The position numbers were made by a program, and so were the translations under genes. The notes beneath the pieces are model-generated. The model was not told the origin of the DNA and searched no databases. It saw nothing but the letters and a program-made list of their open reading frames with translations. From Pokkaliibacter sp. MBI-7 (GTDB lineage: Bacteria > Pseudomonadota > Gammaproteobacteria > Pseudomonadales > Balneatricaceae): 64,000 nt of DNA. The stretch covers positions 1 to 64,000 of the forward strand of contig NZ_JARVTG010000003.1 of NCBI RefSeq assembly GCF_029846635.1. The letters run 5' to 3'. Position 1 is the first letter of the stretch; the number at the start of each line of letters is the position of its first letter. This document shows, piece after piece, positions 1 through 9,372 of the stretch.

Positions 1-1
1 T

Positions 2-533
2 AGCTGTAACGCACCCGGATAAGTGACCAAGGGTTAGTAAAGTGATTCCCTGGGAATCACTTAGCCAAATATCGGTCAGCTATAACGCACCCGGATAAGT
101 GACCAAGGGTTAGTAAAGTGATTCCCTGGGAATCACTTAGCCAAATATCGGTCAGCTGTAACGCACCCGGATAAGTGACCAAGGGTTAGTAAAGTGATTC
201 CCTGGGAATCACTTAGCCAAATATCGGTCAGCTGTAACGCACCCGGATAAGTGACCAAGGGTTAGTAAAGTGATTCCCTGGGAATCACTTAGCCAAATAT
301 CGGTCAGCTGTAACGCACCCGGATAAGTGACCAAGGGTTAGTAAAGTGATTCCCTGGGAATCACTTAGCCAAATATCGGTCAGCTGTAACGCACCCGGAT
401 AAGTGACCAAGGGTTAGTAAAGTGATTCCCTGGGAATCACTTAGCCAAATATCGGTCAGCTGTAACGCACCCGGATAAGTGACCAAGGGTTAGTAAAGTG
501 ATTCCCTGGGAATCACTTAGCCAAATATCGGTC
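2..533. repeat. Seven tandem 76-bp repeats with palindromic core
   Basis: Seven near-identical units of exactly 76 bp begin at 2, 78, 154, 230, 306, 382 and 458. The only difference I saw is one base in unit 2 (CAGCTATAA for CAGCTGTAA). Each unit carries a perfect 11-bp inverted repeat, AAGTGATTCCC and GGGAATCACTT, separated by one T. The array runs to the window edge and may be longer. No convincing gene lies in it. It could be an iteron or partition array, a protein-binding array or a tandem of hairpins; the sequence alone does not decide. Confidence 0.95.
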
Positions 534-731
534 AGCTGAGGCAATGCCCTCCTCTCCCCCTCCATTTCCCTACTCTCAGCCTGTCTCTGAGGGTTTTCTG
601 CTGAGTTGCGGGTCGTTGTTGAACACACTGCGTAGCGGCAGCCGGACGTAGATCCGGCGCCGCTTTTCTCGATTGTTCTTGCTCATGTTTCGTTTCTATT
701 TTCGCTTCGCCATTCAATCAGGAGTGTGTTC

Positions 732-1630
732 ATGTCTGATTCTGCTATTTCCGTAACCGCCCCCCAGCTGGGGCGCTGCGCTCGACCATCACTATCCAGC
801 TGCATACTTTCCACGCTTGCCGGCTGTGGGAAGGCGTCAACATCAACGACGACAACCATGCCGATGAGTCCAATGGGCGTCCGTTCAATCGCCCCGGCAT
901 GCGCGTGTTCATGTCCAATATGCACCAGACCACAGTCGCGTCAGGGATGTACGATCCCTATGCCGACAAGCACATGCTGGACATCGAGCAAGCCATCGCC
1001 AAAGCCGTCAGACCCTGCTTGAGCAGAAACAAACCATCAGCGCGGTGTTGAGCCAGGTGCCGTCATCGATCTCCATGACGGACAACCTGTCGGTCAGTCC
1101 ACGGCAGTTCCCGGTCATTAGCGCCACGCCACTGGCGTTCCAGGGCAGCTACCTGGTATCGGATTTTGACGAGCTGATCCGGTCGATATTGCTGGCCAGC
1201 CATGTGGGGCTGATCGGTAATGTGGATAAGAAGCTCTAATCAGAGATGCAGCCCGGGTGGTCCGCAGTGTGTTTGATAAGTCTCGCCGCTATCGCTTTAC
1301 CGGGCGACCCGTGCCGACTATGTGCTTGGTGGCGCCAAGGTGCTGGCCGCCATCGAGCGCAACGGGGAGTTGCCGGCAGGTATTCTGGATGGAACCCTGC
1401 GCTCACAGTTCTCCCCTCCTCTGCCCAAGGCCCAGCTGGATGCCATGAATGAGGCGCTGGCCACGCGGGCAGGTCTGGCCGCCGGACGCCCCCCGATCAA
1501 CACAGTGACTGACGCAGTATCTGCTACCGAAGCGCTGGACGAGGCGGGAGAGGAAGTGACTGGGGCAGTGATCAATGGTGCTACGAAGATGACTGGGGCA
1601 GGGGTATCTGACATCGAGGCCGAGGCGTGA
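732..1630 (+). pseudogene. Decayed ICE protein, PFL_4669 family (TIGR03761-like)
   Basis: Joining frames gives one protein: an N-terminal piece from ATG 732, then LRSTITIQLHTFHA, DPYADKHMLDIE, FQGSYLVSDFDELIRS, GLIGNVDKK, RRYRFTG and GELPAGILDGTLRSQF. These match the expected order of the ICE PFL_4669 family, which lies upstream of DUF3158 and topB in these elements. At least four frame changes are needed (near 770, 1008, 1240 and 1305). An apparent stop occurs at 1237. The last part from about 1306 is open to 1630. The gene cannot be translated whole. Family identity is from recalled motifs, without a database search. Confidence 0.72.
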
Positions 1631-2119
1631 TTCGCGTCTACACCCCCGCAAACGATGTCTCCCCAGAGCTGCTGTCACAGGCCGCAAACGTTCCCTCCCT
1701 AAAAGGCCTTTTTCCTTTTAAGGGTAAGGGGAGAATCGCGCTTATTGGGTGTGCAGGCCGAGGAGTCCCGTGAGGGGCTCCTGGTCCTGGGTCGGTATAT
1801 CGTCCGGCAGTCGGAGGAGTTGAACTATGTCTGGCAGCTCGGTGCGATTCTACGACTGCAGCGGGCAGGATCTGGGGCAACTTTTCTGCGCTGGCGTTTG
1901 CCGGATCACCAAGCTGGGCAGAGTGGCGTACCGTTGTGGGCGTCGGTCATGCAAAAACAGGTCGATGCCAGCGTGCGTCGGTCACTGCTGGCTATGGAGC
2001 AGGATCGTGTGGCGTTTCAATCTGCAGATGAGTATCTGCAGCACGCTGATCCGCAGGCTACCGATGGGCTGACGAAGATGGAGTCGGCAGAAAACGTGTG
2101 GAGTGAGGAGCGGGTATGA
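1627..2119 (+). pseudogene. Decayed DUF3158 family protein
   Basis: A GTG at 1627 overlaps the end of the preceding gene. It opens a frame reading VPSLKGLFPFKGKG, which stops after a shift near 1740-1770. The second frame continues with REGLLVLGRYIV, RAGSGATFLRWR and VPLWASVM to the stop at 2119. SLKGL..FKGKG and GTTFLRWR-like strings are typical of DUF3158, found between PFL_4669 and topB in PFGI-1-type ICEs. One frameshift is enough to explain the break. The function of DUF3158 is not known. Confidence 0.7.
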
Positions 2120-2608
2120 CTGATAAAAACTCACGCGGGAGTATATTGGATGATCTGGATCAGTTTTTTGGCACGCTGGGCGTGTTGGATCGCATGTGTG
2201 ATCAATCTGCTGGGTCTTCATCATTCCTGGTTGGCACAGCCGGGTAGATGCAGGGCGTGTTCAGCTACATGAGGTGTCCGAGCAACTGGAGCATCATCCG
2301 CTAGTTAAACAACTCAGGGATGCAAGTGTGGTTCGCATTGAGTCAGAGTCATCGGGATTTGAACCTGGTACACGACAGCCACTGTGACATTGCGCGATGG
2401 AGCAGAACGAGTGATCGAATTTCAAGCGTTCGCGCTATTTGATGTATTTCCGGGTGAGAGCATCACCAGTCGCACAGGCAGCGCGTTTGTCGCACGCTGC
2501 ATTGCTCAGCATCTGGTCATTGATCTTCAGGAAAAGACGCCTGTCGTCACCGTCACAAAGGACTGTGGCCATACGAGAACCGGGATACCGTACCGCCTGC
2601 AGCGATGA
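2116..2608 (+). pseudogene. Decayed hypothetical ICE gene
   Basis: An ATG at 2116 overlaps the DUF3158 stop (ATGA) and starts MTDKNSRGSILDDLDQFF. The frame breaks near 2220, continues as VQLHEVSEQLEHHPLVKQL, breaks again near 2385, and resumes as VTLRDGAERVIEFQAFALF, ending at 2608. The joined product would be about 160 residues with no motif I recognise. Its position matches where these ICEs often carry a single-strand binding protein, but the residues do not resemble one. Two indels make it non-functional as written. Confidence 0.5.
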
Positions 2609-3005
2609 TGTCGATAGCGAAAGTCGCAGTGGATCAGGTGCTGAACAAGATATTGCTCGGGCTGCCTATGGTAGAGGCTCACACCCAAGTCAGCCAGTAG
2701 CTGAGGCGGCGCCCGGCCCCTACGGGGCTAGCATGTCTGTGGGTGTCCTACCGAACGCCCCGTGGGGTGGCTGGGCACCGCTGGCCCCTGCGGGGCTGGC
2801 ATCACGTCTGGCCACTGCGTGGCCGGTTGGTGCGATTCGTTCCGTGTTTTCCTCCTGCCCTTCCGTTGCTTTCTGCCGCTGCTGATGAGTTGTCTGTGGC
2901 GGCATTCCTTCCTGTTCCCGTGAGGGTTCTCTGCGGTATTTGTCGCTGTCTTTTCTGATCCTGTGCCTCGTTGATATGTGATGTGCACAGGGGATGAGGT
3001 GGGGA
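2609..3005. other. No intact gene; GC-rich remnant before topB
   Basis: Short open frames exist here (for example a 31-codon frame starting near 2606), but none has a good ribosome binding site or recognisable content. Around 2700-2830 the sequence has several GC-rich imperfect hairpins of the form CCCCTACGGGG and CCCCTGCGGGG. It is most likely decayed coding sequence continuing from the left. Confidence 0.4.
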
Positions 3006-5029
3006 ATGCAGCTGATTTTGTGTGAGAAGCCAGTCAAGCAAAAGAGATCGCCGCACTCGTTGGCGCAAGCAAGCGCGGTGAGGGGTGTTTGCTGGGGAAT
3101 GGCGTCATAGTGACCTGGTGTATAGGCCACTTACTGCGGATGGCGGAACCCGACGAGATTAACCCAAATTGGAAAGAATGGCGCCTGGAGCAGCTACCCA
3201 TGATCCCGGGCGAGTGGTCCATGCGGGTGGACGCTGACAAGGCAAAGCAATTCAAAGCGATTAAGTCTCTGTTAACTCAAGCCACCTCAGTAGTGATTGC
3301 GACAGATGCGGGGCGTGAGGGGGAGATGATCGCCCGTGAGATCATTGAGCACTGCAACTGGCGCAAAGGCCCTGTGCATCGGTTGTGGGCTTCTTCTCAA
3401 GATGAGGCTACGTTGCGCAAAGCGCTGGCATCACTGTTGCCCGGTGCCTCCAAGGAGCCCCTGTACTGGTCGGCATTGGCCCGATCACGAGCCGACTATA
3501 TCGTCGGTATGAACATGACCCGCCTGTACTCGCTGCTGGCAAAGCAGCAGGGTTATCAGGGGGTGCTATCAGTCGGGCGTGTGCAGACGCCTACGCTGGC
3601 ACTGGTGGTCGCGCGGGATCGGGAGATCGCCCGCTTTGTATCAAAGCCGTTTTTTGAGGTTGTGATCACGGCAGACGGAGGCCATGGCCGCACCTTTGCC
3701 GCGCAGTGGTTACCCGTGGCCCAGGTGGCAGATGAGGAGGGCCGCTGTATTAACGGCCCGATTGCGCAGCAACTGGCTGCCCGACTCCGGGGGCAGGCGG
3801 CACAGGTCGCTTCTGTGGAGGTAAAGCGAATGCGGGAGCAGCCTCCCCTGCCCTTTAGCCTGAGTGCCTTGCAGCAGATCTGTGATCGTAAATTCGGGTT
3901 CGGCGTTCAGCAGACACTGGATATCGCTCAGTCGCTGTATGAGAAACATAAAGCCACCACCTATCCACGCAGTGATTGCCGTTATCTGCCGGTGGCGATG
4001 CTTGAGGAAGTAAAACCCGTCCTGCAGGCACTGGCTCAGTCTGATCCGTCCCTAGGGCCACTGGTGATGCAGCTGGACAGTCGGCTGCGGTCAGCTGCCT
4101 GGAATGATGAGAAGGTGAATGCCTCAGACCACCACGCCATTATTCCGACGATGGGAGTGATTGATCTGTCAGCGATGACCGAGGACGAGCGCCGGGTGTA
4201 TGAACTGATTCGTCTTCATTACCTGATGCAGTTTATGCCTGCTCACGAGTATGACCGGACTGAGGTGATGCTGGTCGCGCTGGGGCAGCAGTTTAAGGCT
4301 GTGGGCAAAGTGATCGCCGTTACCGGATGGCGGGCGCTGATGGCAAAGTCTTCTGCGGCGGAGTCTGATGAGGCTGAGGATAGCGATGCCGGTGGGCAGG
4401 AGTTGCCGCCGTTGGAGCAAGGACAAGTTTGCCCGGTCACCGATGCCCAAGTCGTGGAGAAGAAGACCACGCCGCCCAAATTTTTTACTCAGGGAACGCT
4501 GATTGCCGCGATGAAAGGCATTGCGCGTTATGTGGCGGATCCACGCCTGAAGGCCAAGTTGAGCGAGACGTCTGGCATCGGTACCGAAGCCACCCGGGCG
4601 GCCATTATCGAGGGGCTGATCAAACGGGGGTTTCTGTTGAGCAGTAAGCGGTCGGTCAAAACCACCGAAGCAGCACAGTCGCTGATTGATGCTCTGCCCC
4701 AGCCGCTCACTGATCCCGGGACCACGGCACTGTGGGAGCAGGCGCTGTCTGCCATTGAGCGGGGTGAGCTGACACTTGATCAGTTTGTGGCGACTCAGGC
4801 GCAATGGATCACTCATCTTGTTCATGAAGCCAAGCAGGCTGGTCGCGGGGCGTTACAGATTGCCGCTACTCCAACACAAGCCTGTCCGCTGTGTTCTGCG
4901 CCCATGCGCAAGCGCAGTGGCGCCAATGGCCCGTTTTGGGGCTGTACTCGATGGCCTGACTGTAAGGGGGTAGTCGATGGTGGCGGCAAGAAGAAGCGGG
5001 CACGCAAGAGGGTGGAGGGCACGGCATGA
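3006..5029 (+). CDS. topB: DNA topoisomerase III (TraE/TopB), frameshifted near the start
   Basis: Type IA topoisomerase found in this ICE family; it relaxes or decatenates DNA during element replication or transfer. The uninterrupted frame is 3089-5029. It shows a Toprim element (TDAGREGEMIAREI), SVGRVQTPTLAL, the active-site tyrosine in TTYPRSDCRYLP, and a C-terminal zinc finger (CPLCSAPM...WGCTRWPDCKG). The expected N-terminus MQLILCEKP begins at ATG 3006, but one base is missing in the proline codon near 3031; after it the frame reads SQAKEIAALVGASKRGEG into the main frame. Either the gene is damaged, or it starts at a downstream codon and loses the first Toprim strand, or the base is a sequencing error. 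Confidence 0.9.
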
Positions 5030-6077
5030 CGTCATGGTTCATGGGTTGCACTGCTCACTTTTGCTGGTAATAATGGCCTTACAAAACGTTGACCGCTGAC
5101 GTCCAATAGCGGCTCCCAAAGACGCAGCCTGAGTGAGAGTGCGTCGCCCCGTCGCCCGATGTGGGTTCCAGGCCAGATCAACAAACAGGGGAACGAGGTT
5201 CCCGTACCGACGACGGTCACTGCCTTCCTCTGTTTGTTTCCTCTCGCGACTTTCGTTTTTCTGCTCTTCTGATGGGCAGGCATACCACCGAAGTTTTCTG
5301 CCGTATGTGATTGATGGCAGTGCACTTCGGGGTGTGCCTCTGGCCCCATGTTGTTCAACGCTGTGCCTGCCAGCTGCTGCAGGAGCCGTTTGTGTGGGGA
5401 TCCACGCCATTGATCAGGCCGCGGGCTACGATACCGGCCAGCAATCGACAGATTGCAGTAGCCATCCTTTTCCTGTCGCTCTGTTATCCGCTGTTGTGTT
5501 TTTCTACTGCTGTTGTACGTGATTCGTTGTATCTATCCCTTCCCATGATGTGAGCGGCGGCGCTGCTGCCGCTTACCCTACCTGCTGTATCCCGTCCCGA
5601 CGCTTCGTTGTGGCGCTGTGTATCGCTATGACGTCGCCCTACCTTGTTTCCCTATTTTGATTATTTTGCTTTTTTTGATGTGTTGTTGATGGGGAAGCCC
5701 TGTCTGCGGGTTAATCCTCATCGATGAGCTGAGGGTTGGCCGATGTGCGTTGACTTGACTTCCCTCGGTGCGGCGGAAAAAATGGCCGCACGTTATCAGT
5801 CTGTTGACTGAAACCCAGTCGCTTCACCTAAGGCGATGACTAACCTGCGGGTTAGTGGTGATTTGCGTGGACAGTATCTCGGCTCATGGCTACGGCACGC
5901 ACTGGCACTGCCAGCTGATACCACTTTCTCTTATTACGTTGTACTGCACTACTTTGGTCCGGCCCCTCAATGGTGTGTCCGGGCACACTGTTCCGCGTTT
6001 CCGTCCGTCAGGCATGCCGTCCTGAGGGCGCTACCCTGTCGGCCTTCTGATTGGATTGACTCGACAGGTGACCTTGT
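5030..6077. other. Gene-poor kilobase between topB and DUF3577 block
   Basis: I find no convincing gene. Both strands carry medium open frames of unusual composition with no ribosome binding site. Visible structure includes the inverted repeat GGGAAC-GAG-GTTCCC near 5189-5204, a repeat shared with 48997 (see 5794), and the hairpin CTAACC-TGCG-GGTTAG at 5840-5855. The T-rich stretch around 5650-5690 could hold a promoter. It may encode untranslated RNA or be the leader of the DUF3577 operon. Confidence 0.45.
5794..5820 (+). repeat. Dispersed repeat, copy 1 (see 48997)
   Basis: TATCAGTCTGTTGACTGAA followed by a CCCAG box recurs at 48997-49022 with very few changes. The core CAGTC-TGTT-GACTG forms a 5-bp hairpin. 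Both copies lie upstream of the two runs of leader-preceded small genes, so this may be a shared promoter-proximal or RNA element. Confidence 0.6.
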
Positions 6078-6362
6078 ATGTCTACTCAACATCGTTCTCA
6101 CGCTGATGCGTCTGAACAGGCGTTTACCTTTGCTGACTGCCCCGATCTGCATCTTGCAGACGTCGCAGACTGGCTCAAAAGCTACAGTGCAGCCTGTCCT
6201 TATGACATGGATGCCGTCGCTGAAACTGTTGCCCGGCACCAACAACGCCGCTGGGAAAGTTCCTGCTCCATGGTCGATTTATCTGTCCTGCGTCGCTCTG
6301 CGCACACGGGGCTGATGATCGCTGCTCGTTTTGCCCGAAAGATGGCAGATCGCATTCAGTGA
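6078..6362 (+). CDS. Small hypothetical protein
   Basis: A 94-residue product starting MSTQHRSHADASEQAF, with an AGGTGAC ribosome binding site about 8 bases before ATG 6078. The sequence is hydrophilic and mixed, with no membrane segment or recognised motif; the C-terminus is basic (ARFARKMADRIQ). It lies 127 bases upstream of the DUF3577 gene on the same strand. The ordinary amino-acid mix argues for a real gene, but I have no family support. Confidence 0.5.
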   Translation: MSTQHRSHADASEQAFTFADCPDLHLADVADWLKSYSAACPYDMDAVAETVARHQQRRWESSCSMVDLSVLRRSAHTGLMIAARFARKMADRIQ

Positions 6363-6489
6363 TCTGACTGACCATCCATTTTCGTTATTTCGACATGTCG
6401 TTATCACCCTGCTGGGAGTCTTTATTCCCTTCAGGGAGTCATGGCTTTCACAGGGTTCATTTCGTTCCGAACCTTTTGGAGGCTCTACC

Positions 6490-6945
6490 ATGACTACTCA
6501 AAACGCTTCTCAGTTTTTCGATTTACACACTTCTGGCATTGGCTATATCAACCGCATTCGCCTGGTTGAGCCAAAAAAAGGAGAGCCCTTCTGGGCCTGT
6601 TCTATCGCCGCCTTGCGGGGTGATACGAACAATGTGGAATACACCTATTTCGATGTCCGCGTGTCGGGCACCGAAGCGGCGCGTTTGATCGCTCGGTGTC
6701 AACAAGCGGTGGAGGCTGGCAGCAAGATGCTGATCAGTTTCAAGATCGGTGACATCTACCCTGACGTATTCACCTATGCATCCGGTGATCGTAAGGGTGA
6801 AACAGGTGTCAGTCTGAAAGGCCGTCTGCTCATGATTCGTTGGATCAAGAAAGATGGCGAAATGATTTACCAGATGCCTAAAGCGGACGACGCGAGCGGT
6901 GCTCCTGCTGATACAGCAGGCACACCCGGTGCTAACGCGGCATAA
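6490..6945 (+). CDS. STY4534-family ICE replication protein (DUF3577)
   Basis: A 151-residue product. It starts MTTQNASQFFDLHTSGIGYINRIR and continues with PFWACSIAALRG and YTYFDVRVSGTEAA, the hallmark strings of DUF3577. This family is carried by PFGI-1/STY4534-type ICEs and has an OB-fold-like, single-strand-binding character. The start has a TTGGAGG site 8 bases upstream. The C-terminus is an Ala/Gly-rich tail. A terminator follows directly, so it is probably a single-gene unit or the end of one. Its exact role in replication is not established. Confidence 0.88.
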   Translation: MTTQNASQFFDLHTSGIGYINRIRLVEPKKGEPFWACSIAALRGDTNNVEYTYFDVRVSGTEAARLIARCQQAVEAGSKMLISFKIGDIYPDVFTYASGDRKGETGVSLKGRLLMIRWIKKDGEMIYQMPKADDASGAPADTAGTPGANAA

Positions 6946-6977
6946 CTACTCAATCTATTTTGCTTCACAGTCATTGG

Positions 6978-7015
6978 CCCAGTTCTGATCTCTGATCGGT
7001 ACTGGGTCTTTTTTT
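6978..7015 (+). terminator. Rho-independent terminator after DUF3577 gene
   Basis: CCCAGT (6978-6983) pairs with ACTGGG (7001-7006), followed by seven T residues (7009-7015). It sits 32 bases after the DUF3577 stop. Confidence 0.8.
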
Positions 7016-7034
7016 GTCTGATCAACTGCTACTA

Positions 7035-7073
7035 GGGGAATAACCGTTTCCCCTGGGGGCACGGCTATTCCCC
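7035..7073 (+). promoter_or_regulatory. Structured leader (family copy 1)
   Basis: Outer stem GGGGAATA/TATTCCCC (7035-7042, 7066-7073), middle stem CCGT/ACGG and inner CCCC/GGGG form one compound hairpin. It is followed by a GGAGG site and the GTG of the next gene at 7090. At least eight other small genes in this window have a leader of the same shape but different sequence. The shape and gene context resemble what has been published as the radC RNA motif; that identity is my inference. Confidence 0.75.
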
Positions 7074-7089
7074 ATGATGGAGGAATACC

Positions 7090-7728
7090 GTGGTCACTCA
7101 ACCTGAGCGTGCTCACGACCTGACCCAAGAAGATCGTCTGTTTCTGTCACAGCTCCAGCGTGGGTTGAGGAGTGAAATGGCCACTATCTTCGATAGTCGG
7201 TTTGGTCGTTGCACTACACCGCTGGTCGGGGCTTTTGTGGCTCTGCAGGGTAAGAAAATACTGCAGTACGACAAGCAGCGACCGTGGACATGCAAGGCCA
7301 CCCCTCACTCCGTGCCCTACCAGGCACCGCAGTATCTGGAGCTGGAGGCATTGCAGTCCTGGGGGATCGCCCTGAAACATACGATCTGGCTGGATAACCT
7401 CTGTGATGAGGGCGTCTATTTTGGGCAATTTGTCCCAGAGCAGGTGTTAATCATGAGTCGTTGTGGCGAAGTAATTCAGCGTCATGACGGTCAATGGTTT
7501 GATAGTTACCTGCCCATAGCAGATCTACCACTTCATGAAGCCATGGCGAAGGCGCTGGATATCCAGCGCATTAACGAGCGCCGCGAAGGCAATTACAACA
7601 CTGCGAATAGATTATTGATTGAGGCCCAGCGTCTTCGCGAAGCCGTTTCAATGTCCCGACTACACTGGCAGTTACATGAGCTGAAGCAAATCCACGCGGT
7701 GACGCGCTGGATGCAGACCGCTCGGTAA
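7090..7728 (+). CDS. Hypothetical protein with structured leader
   Basis: A 212-residue product starting at GTG 7090, with GGAGG 7 bases upstream and a compound hairpin leader. No domain recognised. A central stretch (HDGQWFDSYLPIADLPLHEAMAKALD) loosely recalls DGQW/SWQ stretches in the two paralogues at 8772 and 9373. The C-terminal third looks helical (ANRLLIEAQRLREAVSMSRLHWQLHELKQIHA). No signal peptide or membrane segment. Probably a cytoplasmic accessory protein of the element. Confidence 0.7.
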   Translation: MVTQPERAHDLTQEDRLFLSQLQRGLRSEMATIFDSRFGRCTTPLVGAFVALQGKKILQYDKQRPWTCKATPHSVPYQAPQYLELEALQSWGIALKHTIWLDNLCDEGVYFGQFVPEQVLIMSRCGEVIQRHDGQWFDSYLPIADLPLHEAMAKALDIQRINERREGNYNTANRLLIEAQRLREAVSMSRLHWQLHELKQIHAVTRWMQTAR

Positions 7729-7764
7729 CGCATTTTTCTTTCGCTTTTTCATTACACCACCACT

Positions 7765-7797
7765 GGGGGAAACGCTTCCCTAGGGGGGTGTTTCTCC
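7765..7797 (+). promoter_or_regulatory. Structured leader (family copy 2)
   Basis: GAAAC and GTTTC close a hairpin with inner CTTCCC/GGGGGG and a TA loop. A conserved tail, CATCCTTGAACCCTGGAGATC, shared with copy 3, carries the ribosome binding site (GGAGATC) of the gene at 7827. Confidence 0.75.
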
Positions 7798-7826
7798 TGG
7801 CCATCCTTGAACCCTGGAGATCCACG

Positions 7827-8360
7827 ATGAAAGCCTTATCCACTGCCGCTGTTCATATCCGCTCCACTGCTGCCCTGACCGATGACGACAAACGCTGGCT
7901 GGCCCAGCAACGTCGGTCTCTTGAACTGGGTACCGATATGTATCTGTTCAAACGTCTGGGGGTGCTTCGGCACTGTCGGGTGGTGGTTCTGTCGGATGAC
8001 AGTCCTTTTCGTTATGTACCCCTGCCTCACCAGGTGTTCACGGCACAGGCCATGAGCCTGGCCATGGCGGCGGTGATGGGATCGACGTTCCGTGAGGTGC
8101 GTATCGAGTCCGTTCGCGATCCCTGGACTGGCTACGACATCAGCGGCTACGGCTGTTTCCTGTCGTTCGACGGCGAAAGCTGGAGTTCTTCGGTTTACTG
8201 GGTCCGTGAATATGAACGGATTCGGGAGGAACTGGAGAGCACGGGACTACACCCGTACTTCATTCAGCGGGAGGTCTGGAGTGATCGCCCATGGCGAGCT
8301 CAGGTGGTCAATGCCCATCATGGGTTTGATCTGTCTGACATCGATGATGACGTGAACTGA
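7827..8360 (+). CDS. Hypothetical protein with structured leader
   Basis: A 177-residue soluble product from ATG 7827 with a GGAGA site. It starts MKALSTAAVHIRSTAALT and includes LTDDDKRWLAQQRRSLELG, CRVVVLSDDSPFRYVP and an acidic tail (DLSDIDDDVN). There are no membrane segments and no family that I recognise. The leader and its downstream linker are nearly the same as those of the next gene, which suggests the regulatory unit was duplicated with different genes behind it. Confidence 0.7.
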   Translation: MKALSTAAVHIRSTAALTDDDKRWLAQQRRSLELGTDMYLFKRLGVLRHCRVVVLSDDSPFRYVPLPHQVFTAQAMSLAMAAVMGSTFREVRIESVRDPWTGYDISGYGCFLSFDGESWSSSVYWVREYERIREELESTGLHPYFIQREVWSDRPWRAQVVNAHHGFDLSDIDDDVN

Positions 8361-8396
8361 TCGCTCCTACGCTTATCCATTTAACCAACCACCCTT

Positions 8397-8429
8397 GGGG
8401 GAAATGCTTCCCTCTGGGGGTGTTTCTCC
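8397..8429 (+). promoter_or_regulatory. Structured leader (family copy 3)
   Basis: GGGGGAAATGCTTCCC pairs with GGGGGTGTTTCTCC, nearly the same sequence as copy 2, followed by the same CATCCTTGAACCCTGGAGATC linker to ATG 8459. Confidence 0.75.
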
Positions 8430-8458
8430 TGGTCATCCTTGAACCCTGGAGATCCACT

Positions 8459-8668
8459 ATGCGCATTCTCTTTATTTCAGCGTTTGCCTCTGACACCTCC
8501 GTGCTAACCGGACAGCCCAAGCAACAGTGGCTGGCCGAGGAGCGCCATGTGATCGCTCAGGCGCTGGACAGAATGCAGCAGCATTTAGCGTCCGCGCAGT
8601 CCTATCTGGACGAAGGTGATACTCAACAGGCCCAGTGCTGGGCATACGCCGCCGGGGAGAACGGATAG
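8459..8668 (+). CDS. Small hypothetical protein with structured leader
   Basis: A 69-residue product starting MRILFISAFASDTS. It is mostly helical: LAEERHVIAQALDRMQQHLA followed by YLDEGDTQQAQCWAYAAGE. The ATG at 8459 is set by GGAGATC 8 bases upstream and by the conserved leader. The N-terminus is mildly hydrophobic but too short to call a signal peptide. No family recognised. Confidence 0.6.
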   Translation: MRILFISAFASDTSVLTGQPKQQWLAEERHVIAQALDRMQQHLASAQSYLDEGDTQQAQCWAYAAGENG

Positions 8669-8704
8669 CTCCGACACCTCTCATTAACCATTTCACTACC
8701 ACCC

Positions 8705-8742
8705 CGGAGGCACCCATTCCCTTCGGGGACAGGTGCTTCCCG
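8705..8742 (+). promoter_or_regulatory. Structured leader (family copy 4)
   Basis: GAGGCACC pairs with GGTGCTTC around an inner TCCC-TTC-GGGGA hairpin: the same two-level architecture with different sequence. A linker ending TTGGAACCTTCGGGAGCAT precedes ATG 8772. Confidence 0.72.
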
Positions 8743-8771
8743 TTATCCATTGGAACCTTCGGGAGCATGCT

Positions 8772-9329
8772 ATGACGTCAACTACCTTTTCCGCACACAC
8801 GGTTAACACCGTCACGCGGGTGTCTGAGGTGATTGTGCCTGGTTGCCTGATCATCATTGACAGCACTATTACGCTGGATGTGGTCTGCCCACCGTACTGC
8901 ACGGCGCCGATACGTCTTTCGTCGCAGGCGACTATTGATCTCAACGCCTCGCTCAGTGTGGCTGAGGCGATGAGGGACGCGGAGGGGCATTTCCGATACC
9001 TGCGCCATCTGGCACAGGTCAGCGTGGAACAGGCTGGACCGCATGCCCCTGTTCTTCTTCCTGTCAGCATGACCATTCGCAGTCAGGAGGCCAGTTTCAG
9101 GGGCGTGAATTTTCAACGCTACCAGGACGGCCAGTGGGAAGAGGACTATGCCCTGATTCCCCCTGAACAATGGCGTGTGACGCAGGAGAAGATCGACTTC
9201 TTTGGTCGCACCTGCAGTGAGCTGATCAGACACGGAGACGTGCTTGAAGCAGCAGACTGGCAGGGTCGGGAAGCCGTACTGGCTGACCGGCTCAGGCTCT
9301 CCCGCCTTGTGGCGGGTGAACCTGCCTGA
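8772..9329 (+). CDS. Hypothetical protein, tandem paralogue A
   Basis: A 185-residue soluble product from ATG 8772. It is clearly related to the next gene: shared VIVP..LI.I.S.I...., SVAEAMRDAEGHFR, HGPHAPVL-like (AGPHAPVLLPVSM), YQDGQWEEDYALIPPEQW and a closing SRLVAGEPA. The strong motifs AEGHFR and GPHAPVL are unfamiliar to me. The two copies lie 43 bases apart with similar ribosome binding regions. Function unknown. Confidence 0.75.
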   Translation: MTSTTFSAHTVNTVTRVSEVIVPGCLIIIDSTITLDVVCPPYCTAPIRLSSQATIDLNASLSVAEAMRDAEGHFRYLRHLAQVSVEQAGPHAPVLLPVSMTIRSQEASFRGVNFQRYQDGQWEEDYALIPPEQWRVTQEKIDFFGRTCSELIRHGDVLEAADWQGREAVLADRLRLSRLVAGEPA

Positions 9330-9372
9330 TCTGTTTCACGCTTTTTTCACTTTGAACCTTCGGGAGAACGTT

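Noticed and set aside
1..540. CRISPR array
   Set aside because: Units are 76 bp, identical throughout and contiguous, with no unique spacers.
5039..5410. Minus-strand frame of 123 codons after topB
   Set aside because: No start signal, unusual residue mix, and no conserved feature; treated as chance.
5836..6315. Plus-strand 159-codon frame overlapping the small gene at 6078
   Set aside because: It overlaps the better supported frame at 6078 and has no ribosome binding site; the start lies in the hairpin region.
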